From positions 15,258-79,257 of the forward strand of contig JBCCXT010000012.1 in assembly GCA_039191215.1 (NCBI GenBank): a DNA stretch of 64,000 nucleotides, read 5' to 3'. Positions 17,126 through 26,100 of this stretch are shown here, piece after piece. A program made the translations under genes and the position numbers. Positions within the stretch are counted from its first letter, which is position 1, and every line of letters begins with the position of its first letter. Below the pieces are notes generated by a model that worked only from the letters and a program-made list of their open reading frames with translations, made no database searches and was not told the DNA's origin. Source of the DNA: HKCCE3408 sp039191215 (GTDB lineage: Bacteria; Pseudomonadota; Alphaproteobacteria; Rhodobacterales; Rhodobacteraceae).

Positions 17126-18931
17126 TTACACAACAACACCGGCGCCCGCCGTTGCCGGGCCCGCCGCGTTGCGAAAGATTTCAAACATTTCGCGCCCGAT
17201 CCCGTGATTGTTGGCAGTCAGGTCCGGCGACGCGGGCGCGCGGGCCTCAACGCCGGGTGCCCGCACTTCTAACCGCCCGGATGCGGCATCGACCAGGATC
17301 ATATCGCCGTCGCGCAGTTTAGCGATGAGCCCACCGTCCAGCGCTTCGGGCGCGACATGAATGGCAGACGGCACTTTGCCCGACGCACCCGACATGCGGC
17401 CGTCGGTGACCAGAGCCACCCGGTGACCGCGCCCCTGCAACACCGACAGGACCGGCGTGAGGCCATGTAATTCCGGCATCCCGTTGGCTTTGGGCCCCTG
17501 AAACCGGACGACGACAACAACGTCGCGGTCGAGCGCCCCGGCCTTAAAGGCGGATTTGACGCTTTCTTGGTCTTCAAAGACGGCGGCGGGCGCCTCAATG
17601 ACATGGCGACTGGCATCAACAGCGGACACTTTCATGATGCCCAGCCCCAGATTGCCCTTCAATTCAGCCAGCCCGCCTGTGGCTTGGAATGCGGTCTCGG
17701 CTGGCCGTAGGATTTTCTCGTTCAAGCTTTCGCCCGGGCCGTCTTCATAGGTGATCTGCCCATGCTTCAATTTCGGCTCCTGCGCATAAAGGCGCAGCCC
17801 CTGGCCTGCGACCGTTCTGACATCTTCGTGCATCAGCCCGGCATCAAGTAGCTCCGCGATCATGTATTGCAGACCGCCGGCGGCGTGAAAATGGTTCACA
17901 TCAGCCAGACCATTTGGATAGACGCGGGCCATAAGCGGCGTGGCTGCGGAAAGATCGGCAAAATCGGCGCAAGTCAGCTCCACACCCGCCGCGCGCGCCA
18001 TGGCGATCAGGTGGATCACCAGATTGGTCGATCCGCCCGTCGCCATCAGCCCGACGATCCCGTTCACAAATGCGCGCTCATCAAGGATTTGGGCGACAGG
18101 CGTGTAATCATTTCCAAGCCCGGTGATCTGGCAGGCCCGCACGGTCGCGGCATCCGTCAGCGCATCGCGCAGCGGCGTGCCGGGATTGACAAAGCTGGCG
18201 CCCGGCAGGTGCAGCCCCATGAACTCCATCAGCATTTGGTTGGAATTGGCCGTGCCGTAGAATGTGCACGTACCGGGGCCGTGATAGGAAGCCATCTCGG
18301 CCTCCATCAACTTGTCGCGCCCGACTTCTCCGGCGGCAAATTGCTGGCGTATCTTGGCCTTTTCATCGTTAGGCAGCCCCGACACCATAGGACCGGCAGG
18401 GACAAACAAACCGGGCAGGTAGCCAAACGTGGCCGCCGCGATAACCAGACCGGGCACAATCTTGTCGCAGACGCCAAGATAAAGTGCCGCATCAAAGGTA
18501 TTGTGGCTAAGCGCCACGCCTGTGGCCAAGGCGATCACGTCGCGCGAAAATAGGCTCAGCTCCATGCCAACCTGGCCTTGTGTGACGCCATCACACATCG
18601 CCGGCACCCCGCCGGCGACCTGGGCCGTCGCCCCGGCCTTGCGGGCCGCCTCCTTGATCCGATCGGGATAGTCTTTGAACGGCTGATGGGCGCTCAGCAT
18701 ATCATTATACGCCGTGACGATGCCGATGTTTGGCTGACGCTCCGCGACTAGCTGATCTTTGTCGCCGCCCATGGCGGCATAGGCATGGGCCTGGTTCGAA
18801 CAGCTTAGATGGGCGCGCCGCGGACCGGCCTCGGCCAGCTGCGCCATGCGGTCAAGATAGCGGCTGCGGCGGTCTTTCGAGCGTTCCTTGATCCGCTCGG
18901 TCACGGAATAGACGGTATTGTCGAGTGGCAT
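17126..18931 (-). CDS. edd: Phosphogluconate dehydratase
   Basis: A 601-residue IlvD/Edd-family dehydratase, the length expected for Edd. ATG 18931 is chosen because AAGGA lies 8 bases upstream and the product starts MPLDNTVYSVTERI. The three Fe-S ligand cysteines are in LSCSNQ, PAMCDGVTQGQ and the later RACQITGLGNDY regions, and TGGSTNLVIHL and DGRMSGASGKVPSAIH are conserved blocks. It dehydrates 6-phosphogluconate to KDPG. It is the first gene of edd-eda, downstream of a LacI-type palindrome at 18973-18984, and adjacent to the agl glucoside genes whose glucose it would process. Confidence 0.96.
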   Translation of the reverse strand: MPLDNTVYSVTERIKERSKDRRSRYLDRMAQLAEAGPRRAHLSCSNQAHAYAAMGGDKDQLVAERQPNIGIVTAYNDMLSAHQPFKDYPDRIKEAARKAGATAQVAGGVPAMCDGVTQGQVGMELSLFSRDVIALATGVALSHNTFDAALYLGVCDKIVPGLVIAAATFGYLPGLFVPAGPMVSGLPNDEKAKIRQQFAAGEVGRDKLMEAEMASYHGPGTCTFYGTANSNQMLMEFMGLHLPGASFVNPGTPLRDALTDAATVRACQITGLGNDYTPVAQILDERAFVNGIVGLMATGGSTNLVIHLIAMARAAGVELTCADFADLSAATPLMARVYPNGLADVNHFHAAGGLQYMIAELLDAGLMHEDVRTVAGQGLRLYAQEPKLKHGQITYEDGPGESLNEKILRPAETAFQATGGLAELKGNLGLGIMKVSAVDASRHVIEAPAAVFEDQESVKSAFKAGALDRDVVVVVRFQGPKANGMPELHGLTPVLSVLQGRGHRVALVTDGRMSGASGKVPSAIHVAPEALDGGLIAKLRDGDMILVDAASGRLEVRAPGVEARAPASPDLTANNHGIGREMFEIFRNAAGPATAGAGVVV

Positions 18932-18972
18932 AGGCAACATCCTTCGGCTGCTCTCGATCTGGCACATAGCTC

Positions 18973-18984
18973 GTTAGCGCTAAC
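18973..18984. promoter_or_regulatory. LacI-type operator upstream of edd-eda
   Basis: GTTAGCGCTAAC is a perfect 12-bp palindrome with the central GCGC typical of LacI-family sites, 42 bases before the edd start. It differs from the agl-promoter palindromes (CAAAGCGCTTTG) in the outer bases, so it may answer to another LacI-family protein encoded elsewhere. Confidence 0.7.
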
Positions 18985-19287
18985 AGTGCTAGGGGTAATT
19001 TTGCAGCTCGCGCCTTTTCGGCCTGAAAAACTTCGGCTCCAAACCAGATAGGCGGCCGACAATAAAACCGCACCTGCAAGTCAATCTGACCGTCGGTGGC
19101 GCGTGGCTGCAAGGCGTATGGGGCGGTATTTCGCTCAAAATTGAGCGTTCCAACTCTGGCCATCTTCTGGCCCGGATTACGCCTGCCAAGCCACGAACAA
19201 ACCCAGACCTGCCCCTTTTTTGAACCGAATGCCGCGTCAGCTTCGATTTAGGGGCATAGCTGCCAATTCATCTGGGGAGAGACACCC
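18985..19287. other. Divergent intergenic region with inverted repeat
   Basis: Between edd (leftward) and a small acidic-protein gene (rightward). Besides the edd operator it has CGCTCAA-AA-TTGAGCG at 19132-19147, a 7-bp inverted repeat that could be a second operator. Nothing codes convincingly here. Confidence 0.45.
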
Positions 19288-19425
19288 ATGAACAAAGAAG
19301 ATCAGACACTTTCGCTTATTGCTGACATGCTCGGCGATGATCCGTACGACGTTGACGCCGATACCGATACCCTGCTCGATGAAGAATGGGATGGCGGCGA
19401 GGACGTGTTTGCCGAGCTCGGCTAA
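19288..19425 (+). CDS. Small, highly acidic protein (45 aa)
   Basis: The ATG at 19288 has GGGGAGA 8 bases upstream, a strong ribosome-binding site. The 45-residue product (beginning MNKEDQTLSLIADMLGDD) has more than a third Asp/Glu, mostly in its second half, and no basic residues after Lys3. It has no signal peptide, membrane segment or cysteine. The strong ribosome-binding site and biased composition make it a real gene rather than chance. Function unknown; such proteins sometimes act as nucleic-acid mimics or binding partners (speculation). It lies convergent to aglK with a 42-base gap. Confidence 0.65.
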   Translation: MNKEDQTLSLIADMLGDDPYDVDADTDTLLDEEWDGGEDVFAELG

Positions 19426-19467
19426 CGGCTCGCAAGAATAAGCGCCACGCACTCGCGCGCAGCCCGG

Positions 19468-20601
19468 CTAATGCGGCTGCACGCCGGGCACGAACACGTT
19501 GTCGTCGCGGTGGCGCAGGCTGATCCCGTCGCGAAACACATGCACTTTGGCAGGCTCCGCCGTCAGGCGCACATCACTTCCCTTCAGACCGCCATGAATG
19601 CCCGGCAGTTTGCCGATCACCGGGTTTGCGTCCGGCGCGTCGCGCTTGAAGTACAATAATGTGACCTCGCCCAAAGCCTCGGTGATCTCAACCGTGCCGT
19701 GATAGGCGAAATCCCCCCCGCTTGTTTCCGTCATATCCTCCGGCCGGATGCCGACCTGCACGCGCGCGCCCTGATCGTCCGGTTCGGACGGATAATCCGA
19801 TTGAATTGTGCCGCCGCCCTGATCGAGCTTCAGCGTGGTCTGCGCCCCTGTTCCGACAATCTCGCCGCCGATCAAGTTCATCGCCGGTGAGCCGATGAAC
19901 TGCGCCACAAAGGTCGAGTTCGGCCGCTCATAAAGATCGAGCGGCGCGCCAACCTGGGCCACACCGCCGCCCGCCAGCACCACAATTCGAGAGGCTAGCG
20001 TCATCGCCTCGACCTGATCATGGGTCACATAGATCATCGTGCTTTCGGGCATCTGCTCTTTCAGTTGCGCGATCTCGATGCGGGTGGCGACCCGCAAGGC
20101 CGCATCAAGGTTCGAAAGCGGCTCATCAAAGAGATACACTTTCGGGTCGCGAACGATTGCCCGCCCGATGGCAACGCGTTGCCGTTGCCCGCCGGACAGC
20201 GCCTTGGGGAGCCGGTCAAGAAAGTTGGTCAATTGCAGCTTTTCGGCGGCCGCTTCGACGGAGGCGTTGATCTCGGATTTGGATTTGCCCGCAATCTGCA
20301 ACGCAAAGGCCATGTTATCGCGCACAGTCATATGCGGGTAAAGCGCGTAGGATTGAAACACCATTGCAATGCCGCGCTCGGAGGGGGGGACGTCGTTTAC
20401 CACATCGCCATCGATTTCAAGCGCGCCGCCCGAGATCTTCTCTAGGCCCGCAATCATCCGCAGCAATGTTGACTTGCCGCAACCCGACGGGCCGACGAAC
20501 ACAATCAACTCACCCTGTTCGATATCCAGATTGACATCGGACAGGACCTTAACCGTGCCGCCATAGACCTTTTCAACATCCGTCAGTTTTAGATTGGCCA
20601 T
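19468..20601 (-). CDS. aglK: Alpha-glucoside ABC transporter, ATP-binding protein
   Basis: A 377-residue MalK/UgpC-type ATPase. The start MANLKLTDVEKVYGG is at 20601. Walker A is GPSGCGKST, the Q-loop follows in MVFQSYALYPHMTV, the signature is LSGGQRQRVAIGRA, Walker B is VYLFDEPLSNLD, and the switch His is in YVTHDQVEAMT. The C-terminal TOBE-type domain (from about residue 240) is the usual regulatory part. It energises the AglEFG importer at the inner membrane. It is last in the aglE-F-G-A-K operon, 4 bases after aglA. Confidence 0.93.
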   Translation of the reverse strand: MANLKLTDVEKVYGGTVKVLSDVNLDIEQGELIVFVGPSGCGKSTLLRMIAGLEKISGGALEIDGDVVNDVPPSERGIAMVFQSYALYPHMTVRDNMAFALQIAGKSKSEINASVEAAAEKLQLTNFLDRLPKALSGGQRQRVAIGRAIVRDPKVYLFDEPLSNLDAALRVATRIEIAQLKEQMPESTMIYVTHDQVEAMTLASRIVVLAGGGVAQVGAPLDLYERPNSTFVAQFIGSPAMNLIGGEIVGTGAQTTLKLDQGGGTIQSDYPSEPDDQGARVQVGIRPEDMTETSGGDFAYHGTVEITEALGEVTLLYFKRDAPDANPVIGKLPGIHGGLKGSDVRLTAEPAKVHVFRDGISLRHRDDNVFVPGVQPH

Positions 20602-20605
20602 GGTC

Positions 20606-22258
20606 TTAGTCCTCTTTATCGACGCCGAAATACGCCTGGTAGGCCGGCACAGTGACGCTGTCGGTGCCAGGCTCAGCCGCAAAGGGCGTGCCTGCGACTT
20701 CTTGCCAATTGCCGCCAGGCAAGCTCAGCACCCGGGTGTCGGGCCCGGTATTAAACGCACATAGCAGACGCGTCCCTTCGTGCTGACGTGTGAATGCCAG
20801 CAGATCACCGGCGGCCTCGACAAGCTTGAAATCACCCTTCACAAGCACCGGGTGGGCTTTGCGAAAGGCAATCATCGCGCGGTAAAAGCTCAACGTGCTG
20901 CCGCTGTCGGCCTGATTTGCAACCGCGCGCGCCATATGTTCCATCGCCATCGGCAACCAGGGTTTGGCATCCGAAAAACCGCCCTGGCGATTGTCAGCGA
21001 TCCAAGGCATCGGTGTGCGGCAGCCGTCGCGTCCGCGGAATTTCGGCCAAAACCGGATGCCGTAGGGGTCTTGTAGCTCTTCGTACGCGACATAGGCCTC
21101 TGTCAGCCCCAATTCTTCACCCTGATACAGACAGACCGATCCGCGCAAGCACAGCAGGATTGCGGCATACACCCGAAGGGCTGCTTCGCTAAGTGACCAG
21201 CGGCTGGCGTGGCGCACGACGTCGTGGTTTGAAAACGCCCAACAGGCCCAGCTTTCTGGCGCCTCATCGACAAACCGGGTCATGACCTGACCGATCCGCT
21301 CCGGCGTGGGGTAGTTACCGGACAGAAAATCAAAGCCGTAACACATGTGCAAAAGATGATCGCCCTGGGTGTAGTCGCGCTGGATCTCGAGCCCGCGCTG
21401 CGCCTCGCCAACCTCACCCACCGATGCGGTCGCATCAAAGTCATCCATCACCGCGCGTAACGCGCGCAGGAAGTCCAGGTTCTCCGGCCGGTTCTTGTCG
21501 TAGAGATGGTTCTGGAAATTGTACGGGTTCACCGCCGGGGCGGTGTCGTCATTGACCTCTTCGGGGGTGAGTGCCGGGTTGTCGCGCAAGTCCTGGTCGT
21601 GGACGTAGAAATTCACCGTATCCAGCCGGAACCCATCAACGCCGCGCTCCAACCAGAAGCGCGCCACATCGAGCAACTCCAGCTGCACCTGCGGCTCGTG
21701 AAAATTCAAATCGGGCTGGTCGGTCAGAAAGTTATGCAGGTAGTACTGCATCCGCTCGCCGTCCCATTCCCAGGCCGAGCCACCAAAGATCGACAGCCAG
21801 TTATTAGGCGGCGTACCGTCGGCTTGCGGATCGGCCCAGACATACCAATTTGCCTTGGCGTTTTCCTGGTTTTTGCGGCTTTCCTGAAACCACGGATGCT
21901 CGATCGATGTGTGGCTGAGCACCAGGTCGATCAGTACCCTGAGGCCCAATTCATGCGCGCGGTCGACAAGCGCGTCGAAATCGCCGAGTGAGCCGAACAT
22001 CGGATCAACATCGCGGTAATCGCTGACATCGTAGCCGAAATCCTTCATTGGCGAGCGGAAGAAGGGCGAGATCCAGATCGCATCCACGCCCAGATCGGCC
22101 ACATAAGGCAGCCTGTGGATAATGCCGGCTAAATCACCGATACCGTCGCCGTTGCTGTCCTGAAAGCTGCGCGGATAGATCTGATAGATTACCGCGCCGC
22201 GCCACCAGTCTTTGTCGGGGGCCAGCACATGTTCGGGGGCTGCTTGCATCAGGTTCAT
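20606..22258 (-). CDS. aglA: Alpha-glucosidase (GH13)
   Basis: A 550-residue GH13 enzyme from ATG 22258, beginning MNLMQAAPEH. The barrel regions are visible: VIYQIYPRSFQDSNGDGIGD, DLVLSHTS, GFRLDTVNFY with nucleophile Asp213, SVGEVG with acid/base Glu282, and AFSNHDVVRH with the transition-state Asp. It has no signal peptide, so it acts in the cytoplasm on sucrose, maltose, trehalose or similar sugars brought in by AglEFGK. The gene sits between aglG and aglK with 10- and 4-base gaps, as in other alphaproteobacterial agl operons. Exact sugar preference cannot be read. Confidence 0.95.
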   Translation of the reverse strand: MNLMQAAPEHVLAPDKDWWRGAVIYQIYPRSFQDSNGDGIGDLAGIIHRLPYVADLGVDAIWISPFFRSPMKDFGYDVSDYRDVDPMFGSLGDFDALVDRAHELGLRVLIDLVLSHTSIEHPWFQESRKNQENAKANWYVWADPQADGTPPNNWLSIFGGSAWEWDGERMQYYLHNFLTDQPDLNFHEPQVQLELLDVARFWLERGVDGFRLDTVNFYVHDQDLRDNPALTPEEVNDDTAPAVNPYNFQNHLYDKNRPENLDFLRALRAVMDDFDATASVGEVGEAQRGLEIQRDYTQGDHLLHMCYGFDFLSGNYPTPERIGQVMTRFVDEAPESWACWAFSNHDVVRHASRWSLSEAALRVYAAILLCLRGSVCLYQGEELGLTEAYVAYEELQDPYGIRFWPKFRGRDGCRTPMPWIADNRQGGFSDAKPWLPMAMEHMARAVANQADSGSTLSFYRAMIAFRKAHPVLVKGDFKLVEAAGDLLAFTRQHEGTRLLCAFNTGPDTRVLSLPGGNWQEVAGTPFAAEPGTDSVTVPAYQAYFGVDKED

Positions 22259-22268
22259 GGTGCAAAAC

Positions 22269-23423
22269 CTATTTGACCGACCCGGCGAGAAGACCCCGCA
22301 CCAGGTAGCGTTGCATGGTGAAAAAGACGAGAAGCGGGACCGCGATGGACACAAAGGCGGCCGCCGCCAGAATACCCCAATCGCCGCCGCGGCTGCCCAA
22401 TAGGTCGTCGGCGATGCGCACTGTCATCACCCAGCTTTCATCGTTGGAGGGCAGGAATACTTTTGCCACCAGCAGGTCATTCCAGGTCCACAGGAACTGG
22501 AAGATTGCAAAGCTTGCCAATGCCGGGAAGCTGAGTGGCAAGATGATCTTGGTGAAAACCTGAAAATCAGTGGCGCCGTCAACTTTGGCGCTTTCGATGA
22601 TGTCGCGCGGCAATCCGACCATGTAATTGCGTAACAGATAGATGGCGAGGGGCAGGCCAAAGCCGGTATGGGCCAGCCAGATACCAACAAAGCTCTGGCC
22701 GATGCCAACCTGCTGGTGCAATTTCAGAAGCGGCACAAGGGCCAGTTGCAGGGGCACGACAAGCAAGCCCACCACGGCGGCAATCAACAAGCCTCGGCCC
22801 GGGAAATCCATCCATGCCAAGGCGTAGGCCGCAAATGCCGCGATCAGGATCGGGATCACCGTGGCGGGAATCGTCACGGTCAGCGTGTTGATAAAGGCGC
22901 GCCCCATCCCGGCGCCGCCCAGTACCGTATCGTAGTTTTCGAGATCGAAATCGGGCGGCGTTTCGGCCACGAAATAGATCCGCGGAAAGCCCTCTTCATC
23001 CGGGTTTTCACTGGTCGAAAAGGTGAAACTGCCATCGGCGCGCACCACCGTTGTGCCGTCATCGCGGTTTTCGGCCTCCGTCCCGGCAGCAAATCCACCT
23101 GGGTCACGACCCGTCAGGCCAAAGGCGGCGATGGTCGGGCGATCCGGCCCGAACTGATCGGCCACTTCGGAGGCGTCAAAAACGTTGCCCTCAATCACCC
23201 AAAGATCACCCGATGGCGCAAAGTCGCCTTCAGCGCGCGCGCGAAAGCTTTGCTCGACGGGAAAGAGGCTCTGCCACCAGCCCGAGGCGGTGATCTGATC
23301 GCGGTCGCGGAATGAGCTGACGGCCAGGCCAATTGTCGGGATCAGCCAGATCACAACCAACAACACAACTGTGACATTGGTGACCAGGACAAGCGAGGAT
23401 TTGGTGCCGGCGATATTGTCCAT
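22269..23423 (-). CDS. aglG: Alpha-glucoside ABC transporter, permease
   Basis: A 384-residue inner-membrane permease of the MalG type. The first helix (about residues 14-35) is followed by a long periplasmic insertion of about 120 residues rich in Asp/Gly, which is characteristic of AglG rather than MalG. Five further helices follow. The EAA loop is recognisable as IIESAKVDGATDFQVFTKIILPLSFPAL-like (residues about 280-310). It starts 4 bases after the aglF stop codon. Confidence 0.93.
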   Translation of the reverse strand: MDNIAGTKSSLVLVTNVTVVLLVVIWLIPTIGLAVSSFRDRDQITASGWWQSLFPVEQSFRARAEGDFAPSGDLWVIEGNVFDASEVADQFGPDRPTIAAFGLTGRDPGGFAAGTEAENRDDGTTVVRADGSFTFSTSENPDEEGFPRIYFVAETPPDFDLENYDTVLGGAGMGRAFINTLTVTIPATVIPILIAAFAAYALAWMDFPGRGLLIAAVVGLLVVPLQLALVPLLKLHQQVGIGQSFVGIWLAHTGFGLPLAIYLLRNYMVGLPRDIIESAKVDGATDFQVFTKIILPLSFPALASFAIFQFLWTWNDLLVAKVFLPSNDESWVMTVRIADDLLGSRGGDWGILAAAAFVSIAVPLLVFFTMQRYLVRGLLAGSVK

Positions 23424-23426
23424 GGC

Positions 23427-24404
23427 TTAACGCATCTCCTTGCGGGCTTGGGCGATATTCCAGATCATCACCGGCAACACGATCAGCATGATCACAAAGG
23501 CCACCGCCGTCGCCCTACCATCGTCGCGGAACATGAAATCCATCATGTAACTGGGCAGGATTTCGGTGTTAAAATTGCCACCCGTCATCGCATAGACGAT
23601 GTCAAAGACCTTCAGCACCAGGATCGTGATCGTTGTCCAAACCACAACGATGGTGCCCATGATCTGCGGCACCTTGATACGAAAGAAAATCTGCATCGGG
23701 CTGGCGCCATCGATGATCGCAGCCTCAACGGTTTCCTCTGGGATGCCGCGCAACGCCGCCGACAAGATCACCATGGCAAAGCCCGTCTGGATCCAGATCA
23801 AAATGACCATCAGAAAGAAGTTGTTCCAAAACGGTATCTGCAGCGGGTCGATTGCTTCGGCGCCGAACATGTCGCGCACGGCGTTGATGATGCCGATATC
23901 GGGGTCGTTGGCGTAGACGAATTTCCAGATGAGCGAGGCGCCGACAAAGCTGATCGCCATCGGCATGAAGATGATCGACTTGGCGATATTGCCCCAGGCC
24001 AGCCGGTCGGTCAGTTGGGCGACAAGTAGGCCCAGAAAGGTCGCCATTGCTGGCACCACAAGCGCCCAGAGGAAATTGTTGAAAAACGCGGTCTGAAAGG
24101 CTGGGTCGGCGAACAGGCTGGCATAATTGCCAAATCCGATGAATTCGTTGCCCGCCCGATTGTAGAGCGAGCGTATGAACGAGCCCACAACCGGATAGGC
24201 GAGATAAAGGCCCAAGGCAAAAATCGCGGGAAACAGAAACAGCCAGGGGCGAACGGCATTGGCGCGGTTGATGTTGCGCCCGGCCTGCGCGCCCCGCGCC
24301 GGAAAGATAACCTGATCGAGGACCAAATTGGCCAGGTAGAAGTACCCGATACAACCGCCCACCCCAACAATGATGGTGACGAGGCCCTGCAAAATTGGGG
24401 TCAT
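23427..24404 (-). CDS. aglF: Alpha-glucoside ABC transporter, permease
   Basis: A 325-residue inner-membrane permease of the MalF type with an extra N-terminal helix (ILQGLVTIIVGVGGCIGYFY), a second near residue 55, and the core helices after it. The EAA loop reads GIPEETVEAAIIDGAS and continues IKVPQIMG. It pairs with AglG to form the channel. It follows aglE after a 111-base gap containing a 9-bp hairpin. Confidence 0.93.
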   Translation of the reverse strand: MTPILQGLVTIIVGVGGCIGYFYLANLVLDQVIFPARGAQAGRNINRANAVRPWLFLFPAIFALGLYLAYPVVGSFIRSLYNRAGNEFIGFGNYASLFADPAFQTAFFNNFLWALVVPAMATFLGLLVAQLTDRLAWGNIAKSIIFMPMAISFVGASLIWKFVYANDPDIGIINAVRDMFGAEAIDPLQIPFWNNFFLMVILIWIQTGFAMVILSAALRGIPEETVEAAIIDGASPMQIFFRIKVPQIMGTIVVVWTTITILVLKVFDIVYAMTGGNFNTEILPSYMMDFMFRDDGRATAVAFVIMLIVLPVMIWNIAQARKEMR

Positions 24405-24467
24405 GTCCGGTTTCTCCGTCGCTCAGGATTTGGCGGATAGATCACCGCGTGGAATTCTGCCGATGGC

Positions 24468-24495
24468 GCCCCGGCCGATGTGCTTTGGCCGGGGC
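24468..24495 (-). promoter_or_regulatory. Intercistronic hairpin between aglE and aglF
   Basis: GCCCCGGCC and GGCCGGGGC form a 9-bp GC-only stem with a 10-base loop, 20 bases past the aglE stop. There is no T-run. Such structures after binding-protein genes usually stabilise the upstream mRNA or attenuate downstream expression, giving excess binding protein over permease. Confidence 0.75.
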
Positions 24496-24515
24496 AATCG
24501 CGTGCGGACCAATGC

Positions 24516-25859
24516 CTACTGGATCGAATCCCACCGCTCCTGGATCATGGTCGCGACCGCACCGGCATCCTCGCCGGTTGTGAAGTCGACCATGCCGGAC
24601 CAGAAGACACCGGCGCCGATCTCGGCGGGCATCAAGTCTGAGGCATCGAACCGGAAGGTTGTCGCACCCAGCAAGATGTCGTTCATCTGCCGGACCTGCG
24701 GGTCGGTGAAGACATCGGCATTGACGCCGGTATGGGGGGTCAAAAAGCCCGACTGAGCCATCCAAACTTCATGCGCAATGGGCGTCTGCAGCCACTCGAT
24801 AAAGACCCGTGTGGCTTCGCTGTCTTCGGTGATCGAGAACATCGTGCCCGCGCCCAAAACCGGATTGCCCAGATCTTCTGCCGCGAAGGACGGGAAGTAG
24901 AAGAAATCCGAATCCGAGCCTTCCGGGAAGAAGGTCGGAATGAACGACGCCTGGCGGTGCATGTAGCATTCCGGCGGGAAGCTGAAGAGACCGGCAGGGC
25001 TTTCGCGGAAATCGGTGGTCGCCGCCGCGGCCGAGCCGCCGGAGACGTAATCCTCGTTGCGCACGAAGGTCCCAAAGGTTTCGATCGCATTGACCACGCG
25101 CGGGTCATCGAACGGGATCTCGTTGCTTACCCAGCCATCGTAAACGTCAGGGCTTTGGGTGCGCAGCATGATATCTTCGACCCAGTCGGTTGCAGGCCAG
25201 CCAGTTGCGGCGCCCGAGCCCAAACCGATGCACCAGGGCGTGCCACCGTCTTCGACAATCAGATCGGACAGTGCCAGCAGATCTTCCATCGTCTCAGGCA
25301 CGTCATAGCCTGCTTCATCGAAAGCCTCAGGGCTGTACCAGACAAGCGACTTCACATCGACCTTATAGAAGAAGCCGTATAACCCTTCGGACCCATCAGG
25401 GCCGGCAGCGCTGGCCAGCGACACCCAGGACGACCCGGCGGCATAGTTTTCTTCCAACCAGGCGGCAGTTTCATCGCCCATAACAGCAAGCTCACCAGCC
25501 GCGGCAAGGTCGGTCATAAGACCGGGCTGGGGGAATACGGCGATATTGGGCGGTGTGTCGGCCTGTGTGGCGATCACGATATCCTGCTCAAAACTGTCCG
25601 AGCCGGAATACTCGACCGCAGCACCTGTCGCCGCTTCGAAATAGGCGGCCATCGAATCGAACAGCTCGGCATCCAGTCCGGTCCATGGACCGGTAATGGT
25701 CACGGTCTGACCGCTCAGGTCATGTGCCGCCGCAAAGGCCTCATAACTCTCCCAGTTAAAGCCGCCATCGCCCGGGGCAAACAGCAAATGGCCATCCGCC
25801 TGAGCGGCACCCGCCACGAGTGCCAAGGCTGCCGCGCTCGCAAAAAGCTGCGTCTTCAT
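24516..25859 (-). CDS. aglE: Alpha-glucoside ABC transporter, substrate-binding protein
   Basis: A 447-residue periplasmic binding protein of the CUT1 type. The start is ATG 25859 with GGAGGAAA 5-12 bases upstream; the signal peptide MKTQLFASAAALALVAGAAQA ends at about residue 21. The mature protein has the SBP_bac_8-like core (GQTVTITGPW, VEYSGSDSFEQDI, and an aromatic-rich cleft). It is first in the operon and preceded by a LacI-type palindrome. It captures alpha-glucosides (trehalose, sucrose, maltose) in known homologues. Confidence 0.93.
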   Translation of the reverse strand: MKTQLFASAAALALVAGAAQADGHLLFAPGDGGFNWESYEAFAAAHDLSGQTVTITGPWTGLDAELFDSMAAYFEAATGAAVEYSGSDSFEQDIVIATQADTPPNIAVFPQPGLMTDLAAAGELAVMGDETAAWLEENYAAGSSWVSLASAAGPDGSEGLYGFFYKVDVKSLVWYSPEAFDEAGYDVPETMEDLLALSDLIVEDGGTPWCIGLGSGAATGWPATDWVEDIMLRTQSPDVYDGWVSNEIPFDDPRVVNAIETFGTFVRNEDYVSGGSAAAATTDFRESPAGLFSFPPECYMHRQASFIPTFFPEGSDSDFFYFPSFAAEDLGNPVLGAGTMFSITEDSEATRVFIEWLQTPIAHEVWMAQSGFLTPHTGVNADVFTDPQVRQMNDILLGATTFRFDASDLMPAEIGAGVFWSGMVDFTTGEDAGAVATMIQERWDSIQ

Positions 25860-25916
25860 GATTTCCTCCCGCAAATGTGCTCTGCCGCTCATGTAGCAGA
25901 TCAAAACCCCCGCCTT

Positions 25917-25928
25917 CAAAGCGCTTTG
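25917..25928. promoter_or_regulatory. AglR-type operator near aglE
   Basis: CAAAGCGCTTTG is a perfect palindrome with central GCGC, 58 bases before the aglE start codon, in the divergent agl promoter region. It is most likely bound by the LacI-family protein encoded at 26101. Confidence 0.75.
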
Positions 25929-26078
25929 GGTATTTTGCAAAGTCTCATCTGCGACCGTGAAAGTCAATTCCCTTCTGGCACCTTCTGACACTAAACAGAA
26001 ATTTCGCAGCTGCAGCAAACATTTCTGCGGTTGCGTCTTTGACAGATCTGCAATCCCTAGATACGGTCGCCCCGTAAT

Positions 26079-26090
26079 CGAAGCGCTTTG
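26079..26090. promoter_or_regulatory. AglR-type operator at the regulator's own start
   Basis: CGAAGCGCTTTG differs from the aglE site at one position only. It ends 10 bases before the aglR start codon, so binding would block aglR-bgl-glk expression (autoregulation). Confidence 0.7.
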
Positions 26091-26100
26091 GAAAGCGGAA

